Shown: positions 35,721-45,030 of the stretch, piece by piece
Layout of the letters: the number at the start of each line of letters is the position of its first letter
Numbering within the stretch: position 1 is the first letter of the stretch
Assembly: GCF_019805165.1 (NCBI RefSeq)
Contig: NZ_RWIJ01000010.1
Span: 63,685-127,684 of the forward strand
Length of the DNA stretch: 64,000 bases
Direction of reading: 5' to 3'
Source of the DNA: Azospirillum sp. 412522
GTDB lineage: Bacteria > Pseudomonadota > Alphaproteobacteria > Azospirillales > Azospirillaceae
The notes under the pieces: model-generated
Seen by the model: the letters and a program-made list of their open reading frames with translations, nothing else
Told to the model about the DNA's origin: nothing
The model's database searches: none
Position numbers and translations under genes: made by a program

Positions 35721-36158
35721 ATGTCCATGCCCTCGCGCCTCGAGGAACTGTGCGTGAAGAAGGGGTTGAAGATGACCGACCAGCGGCGCGTGATCTCGCG
35801 CGTGCTGTCGGAGGCGACGGACCACCCCGATGTGGAGGAGGTGCATCGCCGCGCGTCCGCCATCGACCCGCGCATTTCCATCGCCACGGTCTATCGCACG
35901 ATGCGGCTGTTCGAGGAGGCGCATGTCATCGACCGGCTCGATTTCGGAGACGGCCGCGCGCGCTACGAAGAAACGAGGACCGATCATCACCATCATCTGA
36001 TAGATGTCGATTCGGGTGAAGTGATCGAGTTCACCAACGATGAAATGGAACGGCTGAAGGAAAGCATAGCCCGCGAACTGGGCTATGACCTGATCGGCCA
36101 TCGGTTGGAACTCTACGGTGTCCCGCGCAAACGCCGTGCCGACAAATCTGAGTCTTGA
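35721..36158 (+). CDS. fur: Fur family metal-responsive regulator
   Basis: A 145-residue Fur-family repressor. The winged helix has KMTDQRRVISRVLSEA and RISIATVYRTMRLFEE; the metal-binding region has RTDHHHHLIDVDSGEVIEF, as in Fur rather than the Irr heme motif. The dimerisation half ends LIGHRLELYGVP. Which of Fur or Mur (manganese-responding) is open. Two ATGs are 6 bases apart (35721, 35727); the AGGGG site suits the second. A promoter and a folded leader precede it, which is unusual for fur. Confidence 0.75.
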   Translation: MSMPSRLEELCVKKGLKMTDQRRVISRVLSEATDHPDVEEVHRRASAIDPRISIATVYRTMRLFEEAHVIDRLDFGDGRARYEETRTDHHHHLIDVDSGEVIEFTNDEMERLKESIARELGYDLIGHRLELYGVPRKRRADKSES

Positions 36159-36225
36159 CTGTATCCGGACCTGATTTGGGCCGCGCACAAGGGGTGGCGG
36201 CTAAGTTCGCACCCACCCGGAATCG

Positions 36226-36244
36226 CCACCCGCGAAACGGGTGG
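36226..36244 (+). terminator. Hairpin after fur
   Basis: CCACCCG (36226-36232) pairs with CGGGTGG (36238-36244) with a 5-nt loop, 68 bases after the fur stop. No T-tract. Confidence 0.4.
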
Positions 36245-36354
36245 ATCAGGCGTTGATCGCTTGCGGGGTGCATCGGGTGCCGGTCTGGACCTTGCCGGCC
36301 GCTGGCCCAAGGTTAGGCGAGGAGCAAACCTCACTGACCGGAACCGGCCGCACC

Positions 36355-36744
36355 ATGGATGACCGTCACGATCAACGCCCCGACGCCCGGCCCGAAAGCC
36401 CGCCAAGCACCGCAGGGCCGGCCACTTCCAGGATTGACGCAAACAGGGCCGAGGCGAATGCCGGCGCGCCGGGCCTCGACCCGGTTCTGGAGCGGCTCGA
36501 CCGCCTGTCGGATCTGCTGATGCGCCGCATCGACCGGCTGGAGGAGCGGGTCCGCAGCCTGGAGCAGGACAATGGCGAGATCATCAACCTGCTGATCGCC
36601 GTCAAGGCCGGGCTGGAGGAAGCGTCGGGCGACCTGATCGCCCAGCTCGAGGACGCCGACGCCGACGGACCGGAAGACGGGTCCGACGAGACGGAGGACG
36701 GGCCGCTCTTCGAGGTTCCCTGCGGCCCGACCATGCTGCACTGA
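36355..36744 (+). CDS. Small acidic coiled-coil protein
   Basis: A 129-residue protein. A low-complexity N-terminal 40 residues lead to a coiled coil (about 45-90: PVLERLDRLSDLLMRRIDRL, RVRSLEQDNGEIINLLIAVK), then an acidic tail rich in Asp/Glu (about 100-118). It looks like a SlyX/YlqD-type scaffold, but no family is recognised. The ATG at 36355 is the first good start; an upstream in-frame ATG at 36241 is in the hairpin after fur and less likely. Confidence 0.55.
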   Translation: MDDRHDQRPDARPESPPSTAGPATSRIDANRAEANAGAPGLDPVLERLDRLSDLLMRRIDRLEERVRSLEQDNGEIINLLIAVKAGLEEASGDLIAQLEDADADGPEDGSDETEDGPLFEVPCGPTMLH

Positions 36745-36802
36745 CCGGGGCCGACCTGAAAAGCCTTGCCCGCCCGACGGCGACGGTCGGATAAATGCGG
36801 TC

Positions 36803-37570
36803 ATGCACACGACATCCGCCCCGCCGCGCGGCCAAGAGCCCCGGATCAGCATCACGCCGCCTGCTCCGTTGCCGGCGGCCGCACCCGACTCGCCGGCTTC
36901 CATGCCATCGATTTCTGAAGCATCGGTTTCAGAGTCAGCGGTTTCCGGGCCAACGGTTTCCGGACCGGCCGGCGTCGCCTTCTTCGACTTCGACGGGACG
37001 CTGATCCATGGCGACAGCCTGCCGATGTTCGTCGGCGAGGTAATCGGCCGGCGCCGCGCGGCCCTGGCGCTGGCCGATGCCATCCGCTCGGCCCTGCACC
37101 GCCATGTCCGCGGCCGCGGACCGGGTTGCGACTTTCCCGGGTCGGTGAAGGCGATCTACCTGAAGCGCACCCTGCGCGGACTGCCGGTGGCCGATGCGCT
37201 GGCCGCGGCGGAGCGCATGGTTCCCCGCGTACGCTGGCACCGGCCGATGCTGGACGTGCTGAAGGAGCACCGCCGCCAGGGCCGCCGCGTGGTGGTTGCC
37301 ACCGGTGCGCTCGACCTCTACATGCCGGCCCTGCTGCGCGGGCTGGAGGTGGACGATCTGCTGGCGACCGGCATGGAGGTGGTGGACGGCAAGCTGACCG
37401 GACGACTCGGCACCGCCAACTGCGTGCGCCGTGACAAGGCGGAGCGGGTGACCGACTGGATCGCCGCCAACGGCCCGGTCGCCGCCACCTGGGGCTATGG
37501 CAACCATCCCAGCGACCTGCCGATGCTGGCTCTGATGCACAAGGGCGAAGTGGTGCGCATTCGACGATAG
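36803..37570 (+). CDS. HAD-IB (SerB-like) phosphatase
   Basis: A 255-residue HAD-superfamily hydrolase. Motif I is FFDFDGTLIHGD (nucleophile Asp62, Asp64), motif II RVVVATGALD (Thr), motif III/IV GNHPSDLPML. This is the HAD-IB branch of phosphoserine-phosphatase-like enzymes, with a helical cap at about 85-160. The first 55 residues are low-complexity and contain the 5-residue repeat SVSES/AVSGP/TVSGP, so translation may begin further in. Substrate unknown. Confidence 0.85.
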   Translation: MHTTSAPPRGQEPRISITPPAPLPAAAPDSPASMPSISEASVSESAVSGPTVSGPAGVAFFDFDGTLIHGDSLPMFVGEVIGRRRAALALADAIRSALHRHVRGRGPGCDFPGSVKAIYLKRTLRGLPVADALAAAERMVPRVRWHRPMLDVLKEHRRQGRRVVVATGALDLYMPALLRGLEVDDLLATGMEVVDGKLTGRLGTANCVRRDKAERVTDWIAANGPVAATWGYGNHPSDLPMLALMHKGEVVRIRR

Positions 37571-37660
37571 TCGAACCACAGGTAGCGGCGGTTTACAACC
37601 CGCCCCCCCGCCCGCATACTCCCCGCGTCCATGACAAAAACATGATGGACGGAGGGGAAC

Positions 37661-38035
37661 GTGGCTTTCAGCATCGATGCCGACATCCGGATGCCGGGCT
37701 ATGGCGGGCGCCGGGCCGTGGTTGCCGATGCCGACCGCGTCAACCGTGAGTTGCTTGCCGGCCATCTGTCCGGCCGCGGCTTCCAGGTCTCGCAGACCGC
37801 CGATGCGCTGGAGGCTCTGACCATCATCGGCGCGGAGGCGCCGGTCGTGGCCTTGCTGCCGCTGGACCATGAGGGTGACGACGGCGACCGCGCCGCGGCG
37901 CTGGCCGCCATGCTCTATCCGCAGACGCGCATCCTGATGACCGGCCGGCGCATGCCGAACCTGCCCTTCCCCATCCTGCCCTGCCCGGTCGACCTGACGG
38001 CGCTCGACCGCTGGCTGGACGAGGCGACGGCCTAG
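37661..38035 (+). CDS. Pseudo-receiver domain protein
   Basis: A 124-residue protein with a response-regulator receiver fold: RRAVVADADRVNRELLAGHL (the acidic pair DAD), GFQVSQTADALEAL, and a TG pair near ILMTGRR. The strand that should carry the phospho-acceptor Asp reads VVALLPLDHEG, with no Asp at the usual position, and the conserved Lys is also missing (ILPCPVDL). It is therefore unlikely to be phosphorylated. GTG start with GGAGGGGAAC just before. The stop overlaps the convergent ECF gene by four bases. Confidence 0.72.
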   Translation: MAFSIDADIRMPGYGGRRAVVADADRVNRELLAGHLSGRGFQVSQTADALEALTIIGAEAPVVALLPLDHEGDDGDRAAALAAMLYPQTRILMTGRRMPNLPFPILPCPVDLTALDRWLDEATA

Positions 38036-38955
38036 AAGACCGAGAGGTGTTCCAGCTTCTGCGGGTTGGCGATCTGATAGATCCGCTGGATACGGCCGCC
38101 AGCGCCTTCGGAAGCTGCGAATTCGAAGGCCAGAACGCTGCGGAACGCCCCACCCAGTTCGGCCAGCAGCCCAGGCCCGCCATTCACCCGCACCGGCACG
38201 AATCGGAAATCGGCGCCGCGCTTGCGCTGGACGCCGAGCAGGAAGCGGGCAATGCGGTCGGCACCGAACAGCGGGTTGACCGCCGTCCGCACCATCCCGC
38301 CGCCGTCGCTCAGCCACTGGGCGTCGTCGGAGAGCAGGGCGACGATGGCGGCATAGTCGCGCCGGAGGCTGGCCTCGGCGAAGGCGTCGGCCAGACGGCG
38401 CCCGGCATCGGCGGCGTTTTCCGGCTGGCCCCAGGCGGCGGACGGTTCGGCCAGCCGGGCGCGGGCGCGCCGCATGATCTGGCGGCAGGCCTCCGCCGAC
38501 TTGCCGAGCATCGTCGCGATCTCTGCGTAATCCAGGTCCATCGCCTCTCGCAGGACGAAGACCGCCCGTTGGTCCGGCGCCAAACGCTCCAGCAGAAGCA
38601 GCATCGCCAGCGGCACCGACTCGGCCCCCGCCCCCTCGCCATCCTCCACATCCCAGCCGGCGACCTCCGGTTCGGGCAGCCAGAGCCCGTAATATCGTTC
38701 CCGCGCCACCCGGGCTGAGCGCAGCCGGTCGAGCGCCAGCCGCGTCACCAGGGTGGTCAGATAGGCGGGGGCCGACCCGACGCTGCCGGGCGCCACCGTC
38801 GCCCAGCGCAGCCAGGCGTCCTGCAGCGTATCCTCCGCCTCCGCCACCGAGCCGAGCAGTCGGTATGCCAAGGCGCGCAGCCGCGCCCGCTCACCCGCGA
38901 AGGCGGCGAGCGCGGTGTCCGGATCGGCCAAAGCCATCGTGCCGCCAGACGTCAC
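38032..38955 (-). CDS. ECF41-type RNA polymerase sigma factor
   Basis: A 307-residue sigma factor. Sigma-2 (ARLRALAYRLLGSVAEAEDTL, DAWLRW) and sigma-4 (ERLAPDQRAVFVLREAMDLD, MLGKSAEACRQIMRRARARL) are followed by a SnoaL-like C-terminal domain (about 180-300) with the family-typical DGGG (WLSDGGG) and NPQKL near the end. In ECF41 factors this domain modulates activity in place of an anti-sigma. It is coupled (GTGA overlap) to an AhpD-like gene, the hallmark partner. GTG start used for that reason. Confidence 0.92.
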   Translation of the reverse strand: MTSGGTMALADPDTALAAFAGERARLRALAYRLLGSVAEAEDTLQDAWLRWATVAPGSVGSAPAYLTTLVTRLALDRLRSARVARERYYGLWLPEPEVAGWDVEDGEGAGAESVPLAMLLLLERLAPDQRAVFVLREAMDLDYAEIATMLGKSAEACRQIMRRARARLAEPSAAWGQPENAADAGRRLADAFAEASLRRDYAAIVALLSDDAQWLSDGGGMVRTAVNPLFGADRIARFLLGVQRKRGADFRFVPVRVNGGPGLLAELGGAFRSVLAFEFAASEGAGGRIQRIYQIANPQKLEHLSVF

Positions 38956-39413
38956 GCCGCCATCCCCACGGCGGTGCCCTCAATATGCTGGGCGATGCCG
39001 ATGCGGTTCCAGGCGTTGATCTGCGCCGCCGTCACCGTCAACTGGGCGATCTGCTCGGCGCTGAAATGCTGTTGCAGCGCCCGGTACGCTTCGTCGATCC
39101 GGTCATGCTGGGTGCGGGTCAGCACCTCGGCCCAGGCGAAGGCGGCGCGCTCGTCCGGCAGGAACAGCTCCGACCGCTCCCACTCGGCAAGCGCGGCGAT
39201 GCGCTGTTCCGACTGGCCGTCGTGGCGGGCTTCCTTGCTGTGCAGGTCGATGCAATAGGCGCACCCGTTGATCTGCGACACGCGCAGGTCGATCAGGTGG
39301 ATCAGCCCGGTCGGCAGGCCGCTGCCCCGGATGGTCTTGGCGGTGGCGTACAGCGTGGCGAACAGGGATGGCGCATCGGTGGCGACAGTGAAACGGAAAG
39401 CCATGGTCTTCAT
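38952..39413 (-). CDS. AhpD-like/carboxymuconolactone decarboxylase family protein (ECF41 partner)
   Basis: A 153-residue protein with the AhpD fold. RVSQINGCAYCIDLHSKEAR carries the CxxC-xxx-H redox motif. It belongs to the group always linked to ECF41 sigma factors; it may sense or handle a redox ligand. I start at the ATG at 39413 because the promoter-like elements at 39441-39466 lie upstream of it; ATG at 39404 is the alternative. The 4-base stop/start overlap indicates coupling with the sigma gene. Confidence 0.88.
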   Translation of the reverse strand: MKTMAFRFTVATDAPSLFATLYATAKTIRGSGLPTGLIHLIDLRVSQINGCAYCIDLHSKEARHDGQSEQRIAALAEWERSELFLPDERAAFAWAEVLTRTQHDRIDEAYRALQQHFSAEQIAQLTVTAAQINAWNRIGIAQHIEGTAVGMAA

Positions 39414-39440
39414 CCTCATCTGGAGTGTCATCGCCCCCAT

Positions 39441-39466
39441 GACGGGACAGACCTCTCCGGCGTGAC
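39441..39466 (-). promoter_or_regulatory. Likely ECF41 autoregulated promoter
   Basis: Reading the minus strand: GTCAC (39462-39466), 17-base spacer, CGTC (39441-39444). This resembles the ECF41 promoter consensus (TGTCACA...CGTC) and lies 28 bases before the partner gene start. Confidence 0.45.
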
Positions 39467-39499
39467 TCATGGCTGCCTTGCGTTTGCCTCAGGCGCTAC

Positions 39500-39757
39500 T
39501 CAGGCGTCGCCCAGCCTGCCGACAGCCTCACGCAGGATGGCGATCTTCGCGGCGAAGCGGCCTTCGGGGTCGCTTTCGCCGATCAGTTGGATCATCACGC
39601 CCACCGCATGGGCGACTCGCGGCGCCATCCCCGGCCGCTCCCGGATCCGGCCGGCGAGGTCGGCCAATGCCGGCCGGTAGGGGCGCCCCTCGAAGCCGTC
39701 GGTGGCGATCGACTCGAACCGGTTGGCAAGGTCGAGGATCTCGCGGTTGTCGCTCAT
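39500..39757 (-). CDS. Hypothetical small helical protein
   Basis: An 85-residue, mostly helical protein (MSDNREILDLANRFESIATD, AGRIRERPGMAPRVAHAVGV, AAKIAILREAVGRLG). No known domain. It lies 17 bases upstream (in coordinates) of the DsrE gene's stop on the same strand, so it probably shares a transcript with DsrE and moeB. Function unknown. Confidence 0.62.
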   Translation of the reverse strand: MSDNREILDLANRFESIATDGFEGRPYRPALADLAGRIRERPGMAPRVAHAVGVMIQLIGESDPEGRFAAKIAILREAVGRLGDA

Positions 39758-39773
39758 GCCCGTTCCAGCATCC

Positions 39774-40244
39774 TCAGACGAACAGCATGGCGCCGCCGGC
39801 GGGCGCCTCGTTCAGGAAGGTGACGACGCCGCCGGTGGCGACCGGCACGTCCGCACGCAGCGCCACGCCCTGCGGCAGCCCCAGCGCCCGCAGCCCCATC
39901 TCGCAAGCCATCACGGTGACGCCCATGGCGATGCAGGCCTCCAGCAGTTCCTCGAAGGTGGCGAGACCGTGGCTGGCGAAATAGCGGTCGCGCGCCACCG
40001 GCGTGCTGCCGTCGTCGGCCGGATCCAGGTCGTGCCAGCCCAGCACGCCGGGCTCGCTCTCATGCACCAGGGCGCGCAGCGCACGGCCGGTGAAGAACAG
40101 CGTGACCTTGCGGTTGGTGGCCGCCGCGGCGCTGGCCATCACCAGCGCGTAATGGACACGGTCGAAGCCGCCGGCGAACAGTACGATGGACAGCGCCGCC
40201 GTGCCGCCGGCACCGCTTCCTGACATAGGGTTGGACATGGGCAT
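39774..40244 (-). CDS. DsrE family protein
   Basis: A 156-residue DsrE/F-like protein. LSIVLFAGGFDRVHYALVMA and KVTLFFTGRALRAL are the family core, with ACIAMGVTVMACEMGLRALG including a cysteine at the position active in some members. Such proteins relay sulfur or act as peroxiredoxin-like carriers. The start at 40244 (MPMSNPM) is preferred over an upstream in-frame ATG in the moeB region. Its neighbour is moeB, itself a sulfur-transfer pathway gene. Confidence 0.82.
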   Translation of the reverse strand: MPMSNPMSGSGAGGTAALSIVLFAGGFDRVHYALVMASAAAATNRKVTLFFTGRALRALVHESEPGVLGWHDLDPADDGSTPVARDRYFASHGLATFEELLEACIAMGVTVMACEMGLRALGLPQGVALRADVPVATGGVVTFLNEAPAGGAMLFV

Positions 40245-40279
40245 GATGAGGCCCCTTCCCGTCTTTGCAGCGGCGCCCC

Positions 40280-41068
<789 letters not shown>

Positions 41069-41163
41069 GGCCGGCAGCATAGCGCAAGGATTGGCCGTTG
41101 CAGCAACATTCGATGCCGCGTTTTCCGCAAACCGGCAGCGCGCCGCCGGCGTCCCCGGAAAGG

Positions 41164-41961
41164 TCAGGCCTTGGTCGAGGTGGTCGTGGGCTTGCCCTCC
41201 GACGCCCATTGGCGCAACCGGGTCTGGCGCTCGCGCAGGGTCTTGGCGATGGCGCTTTCCTGGCTGGTGCCGCTCTCCGTCAAATCCGGATTGCGCGGCA
41301 CCAGGCTGAGCTGGAAATCGGTCGGCGACTTCAGGTCGGATGGCGGCACCACCACCATGGTGTATTGGCCGGGGTCGAGCTTGTAGGTCGGCTTCTGCAG
41401 GAAGGTCTGCTGGTTGTCGGGCTTGCCTGAGTCGCTGGCGGCGACGACCTTGCCGTCCTTGTCCATCATCGCCCAGCGCGTGTTGGGCAGCGTCAGGTTG
41501 GCGTTGAAGGTGCCGCCCTGCACCACGTTGAAGGTGTGCTTCTGGACGCCGGTGTCGCCGTTGGCGGGGGGCTGTGCGGTCCCCTTCAACGTCGCGCCAC
41601 CGCCGGTCACCAGGATGTTCTGCCGTTCGGTGATGTCCATCGAATAGTCGCGCACGCCCGCCGCGCGGTTCGCCTGGGAAATGGTCGCCGTGTAGGTACC
41701 GGGACCCAGCCGCGCCGTCGCGTCCGCCGCCGACTCCTTCGACCGGATGGTCGTCACCACCTGGTTGCTGGTGTCGCGGATCTCGACGTTGGTGAAGTTG
41801 TTGTTGATCTTGAAATTGAACTCGCCGGCCTTGCTGACCGTGAAGGTCTGGGTGTCGGCGTTGGCTCCGTCTGAATTGACCTTGGTCGTCGATCCCTTGA
41901 ACTGGGAAAAGGCGCTGCTCGACAGGTTCGGAACATAATTGGAAACGGAGACATCCGTCAT
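41164..41961 (-). CDS. Protein with two beta-sandwich modules, function unknown
   Basis: A 265-residue protein (start ATG at 41961). Two modules resemble pre-peptidase C-terminal (PPC)-like domains: about 35-110 (TQTFTVSKAGEFNFKINNNF, GPGTYTATIS) and about 135-225 (KHTFNVVQGGTFNANLTL, DPGQYTMVVVP). A charged C-terminal tail follows. No signal peptide or membrane span is visible, odd for domains usually found in exported proteins; type I secretion is possible. Single gene. Confidence 0.7.
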   Translation of the reverse strand: MTDVSVSNYVPNLSSSAFSQFKGSTTKVNSDGANADTQTFTVSKAGEFNFKINNNFTNVEIRDTSNQVVTTIRSKESAADATARLGPGTYTATISQANRAAGVRDYSMDITERQNILVTGGGATLKGTAQPPANGDTGVQKHTFNVVQGGTFNANLTLPNTRWAMMDKDGKVVAASDSGKPDNQQTFLQKPTYKLDPGQYTMVVVPPSDLKSPTDFQLSLVPRNPDLTESGTSQESAIAKTLRERQTRLRQWASEGKPTTTSTKA

Positions 41962-42153
41962 GGCGGTCACTCCCCGGCGGCGGCGCGAGCGGAAACGACG
42001 TTGCGGTCGGCGAAGATTTTATCCCAAATTGCGAAATCCGTCAAATTCCAGGCAGGAATTTCGCCGCAAGGCTGCGGAATGGGGGCATGGAACGCCCCCA
42101 CCCGCATCGATGCAGTCTTGACTCAAGAGCTTCGGCGACATGGGCCGCCAGTG

Positions 42154-43113
<960 letters not shown>

Positions 43114-43247
43114 GATTCCACCTCTGATATTTGTGTTATAAGCGATTTCAACACCCCGGGCGGAGCATTATCCAGCGCAAGGAGCCTGTCAAACGGGAAG
43201 TGGCGCCGCTGGGCCGACCGAACGGCCCCATGCACCGCGCCACGGCG

Positions 43248-43703
43248 TCAGATGGTGAAGTCGATCCGGTCTTCGGTCTCGCTCTCCACCCCGGCGCGGC
43301 GCGCGCGCATGCACAGATCCTCGATGGTGATGGTGTCGAGCTTGGCCATGCATTCCTCCTGCAGTTCGCCCCACAGCGGGCGGACCACCTGATGGCCCAG
43401 CACGGAACCCGCCGGCTCCTCGATGGGGTCGGTGGCCGTCTCCATCGCGCGGACGACCTTCACGATCTCGCCCAGCGTGATCCGCCGCCGCTCGCGCGCC
43501 AGCCGGTAGCCGCCGCGCGGCCCGCGCACCCCGGCCAGCACGCCTTCGCGCACCAGCTGCTGCAGCACCTGTTCCAGGTACCGCTTCGGGATGCCCTGGC
43601 GCCGGGTGATCTCCCCGGACTGCACCGGCTCGGTGCCCGCGTTGTAGGCGATGTCGAGGACCGCCTCGATGGCGAACATCAGCTTCTTGGAGATGCGGAG
43701 CAT
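43248..43703 (-). CDS. Rrf2-family regulator (CymR-like, next to cysK)
   Basis: A 151-residue winged-helix regulator: ISKKLMFAIEAVLDIAYNAG, QGIPKRYLEQVLQQLVREGV, GPRGGYRLARERRRITLGEI. The three spaced cysteines that bind the Fe-S cluster in IscR are not present. In Bacillus CymR, the same family, CysK acts as a co-repressor; being directly upstream of cysK here suggests a similar link, but this is inference. Start at 43703, not the upstream in-frame ATG, because MLRISKK is the family start. Confidence 0.85.
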   Translation of the reverse strand: MLRISKKLMFAIEAVLDIAYNAGTEPVQSGEITRRQGIPKRYLEQVLQQLVREGVLAGVRGPRGGYRLARERRRITLGEIVKVVRAMETATDPIEEPAGSVLGHQVVRPLWGELQEECMAKLDTITIEDLCMRARRAGVESETEDRIDFTI

Positions 43704-43861
43704 CAGGAACGACTCCCGGTATTCTGTCCATGGGTGGAGCGACGGTGGAAACACCACCCTCTCCCCCATTTCCGCCTGTTGGTTAAGAACCGTTTTACAC
43801 TGTAGACGCGGTAATTCTCAACAGGATTTGTCGCAGACAGACTCGGGAAAATGCGCGGCCC

Positions 43862-44185
43862 TCACCCCGCCGGGGTCCAGACCACCTCCCCCAGATCCTC
43901 GCGGAAGGCGAAGCGCTTCAGGTGGTCGATCACCACCTCCTGCATGCGCTCCATCTGTCCGGCATCCTCGATTTCAATCGTCAGGGTCACCCCCTCGGCG
44001 TCGGCCGCCATGCGGCACCGGCGGTCGGGAGCGAAGGGAACGAGTCCCTGGGTCTCGTCATAGACGACCTCGAACTTGTGCGCCCAGTGCTTGCACAGCT
44101 GGGTCATGTACCGGCGCCCGTTCGGCGTGGTGACACGGGCAGTCGCACTATGGGCGGTCGCACTATGCTCAGTCGATGCGGCCAT
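43862..44185 (-). CDS. DUF2218 protein
   Basis: A 107-residue protein. After a short low-complexity start, RVTTPNGRRYMTQLCKHWAH, GLVPFAPDRRCRMAADAEGV and RMQEVVIDHLKRFAF match DUF2218, a family found alone or fused to siderophore-interacting proteins. It lies 15 bases downstream of the PadR-type gene, same strand, forming an operon with it. Confidence 0.85.
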   Translation of the reverse strand: MAASTEHSATAHSATARVTTPNGRRYMTQLCKHWAHKFEVVYDETQGLVPFAPDRRCRMAADAEGVTLTIEIEDAGQMERMQEVVIDHLKRFAFREDLGEVVWTPAG

Positions 44186-44200
44186 GGTCTTTGTCTCCCG

Positions 44201-44824
44201 TCAGATGCGCTCGACGCTGCGGGCGGCGCCGTCGATGATGTCGGCGATGGCCTGGGTCTGCTCGGCCGTCAGGTCGCCGCGCGACAGCCGCAGCCGCAGG
44301 GCCAGCTTGAAGTTCTCGATGGCGCGGTGGATCTGCGGCGACGATTCGCGCTGCTGGCGGGCGCGGGCATGGGCGATGCGCTCACGCACCGCGGCCACCA
44401 CCGGTTCCGCCGCCTTCAGCGCCTCCGAACCCTCCGGCGTGATCTCGTAGAGCTTCTTGTTGCCTTCGGTGGCGCCGACGCGGATGTGGCCCTGCTCCTC
44501 CAGCAGGGTCAGCGTCGGGTAGACGACGCCGGGGCTGGGGCTGTAGGCGCCGCCGACCAGTTCCTCGATCGTCTTGATCAGGTCATAGCCGGAGCGCGGC
44601 TTCTCCGCGATCAGCCACAGCAGGACGAGGCGCAGGTCGCCATGGTCGAAGACGCGCCGCTCTCCCCGGCCGCCCCGTCCATGGCCGCCCCAGCCCTCCC
44701 AGCCACCACGATGACCGGGGCGCTCACCATGCCGCCCGTGACGGCCGCGCCCTTCCGGAACCTCGTCGTCGAAGTCCGGACGCGAGAAGCGGCGGCCGTG
44801 CTTGTGAAACAGATGCCGAAGCAT
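44201..44824 (-). CDS. YqjI-like PadR family metal-responsive repressor
   Basis: A 207-residue protein. The PadR winged helix is FDHGDLRLVLLWLI, SGYDLIKTIEELVGGAYSPS, and PGVVYPTLTLLEEQGHI, then a helical domain. The first 60 residues are rich in His/Gly/Arg (HKHGRR, GRHGRHGERPGH) like the nickel-binding N-terminus of E. coli YqjI, which represses a ferric-siderophore reductase. Sequence similarity to YqjI is strong in the PadR core. The partner here is DUF2218. A 10-bp inverted repeat lies directly upstream (44845-44877). Confidence 0.85.
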   Translation of the reverse strand: MLRHLFHKHGRRFSRPDFDDEVPEGRGRHGRHGERPGHRGGWEGWGGHGRGGRGERRVFDHGDLRLVLLWLIAEKPRSGYDLIKTIEELVGGAYSPSPGVVYPTLTLLEEQGHIRVGATEGNKKLYEITPEGSEALKAAEPVVAAVRERIAHARARQQRESSPQIHRAIENFKLALRLRLSRGDLTAEQTQAIADIIDGAARSVERI

Positions 44825-44844
44825 GAAACCCTCTCTTGATGCAG

Positions 44845-44877
44845 TTTCGATATAACGAAAACTTAGATATATCGAAA
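44845..44877 (-). promoter_or_regulatory. Inverted-repeat operator for the PadR gene
   Basis: TTTCGATATA (44845-44854) and TATATCGAAA (44868-44877) are perfect 10-bp inverted arms with a 13-base spacer; the inner half also reads TTTCG-N6-CGAAA. It starts 21 bases upstream of the PadR start, a typical site for autorepression. This is one of the few AT-rich stretches in the window. Confidence 0.65.
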
Positions 44878-45030
44878 CACGCTCTATGACAAGGGGGAAC
44901 CGTTCGCCCCGGTCCGCATCGGACGCGGGCACCCGGGACAAATCGTGCCCGCCTGCAAATCACTGTCGCCTGCCCGGCCGAAGGGGCTATAACCGACGCC
45001 CTGGCTTTGCTTTCGCGCGTGTGTGCCCAG

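Noticed and set aside
43783..43797. CtrA-type site TTAA-N7-TTTA upstream of the Rrf2 gene
   Set aside because: One mismatch to TTAA-N7-TTAA, single copy, with no other cell-cycle genes nearby; too weak to list.
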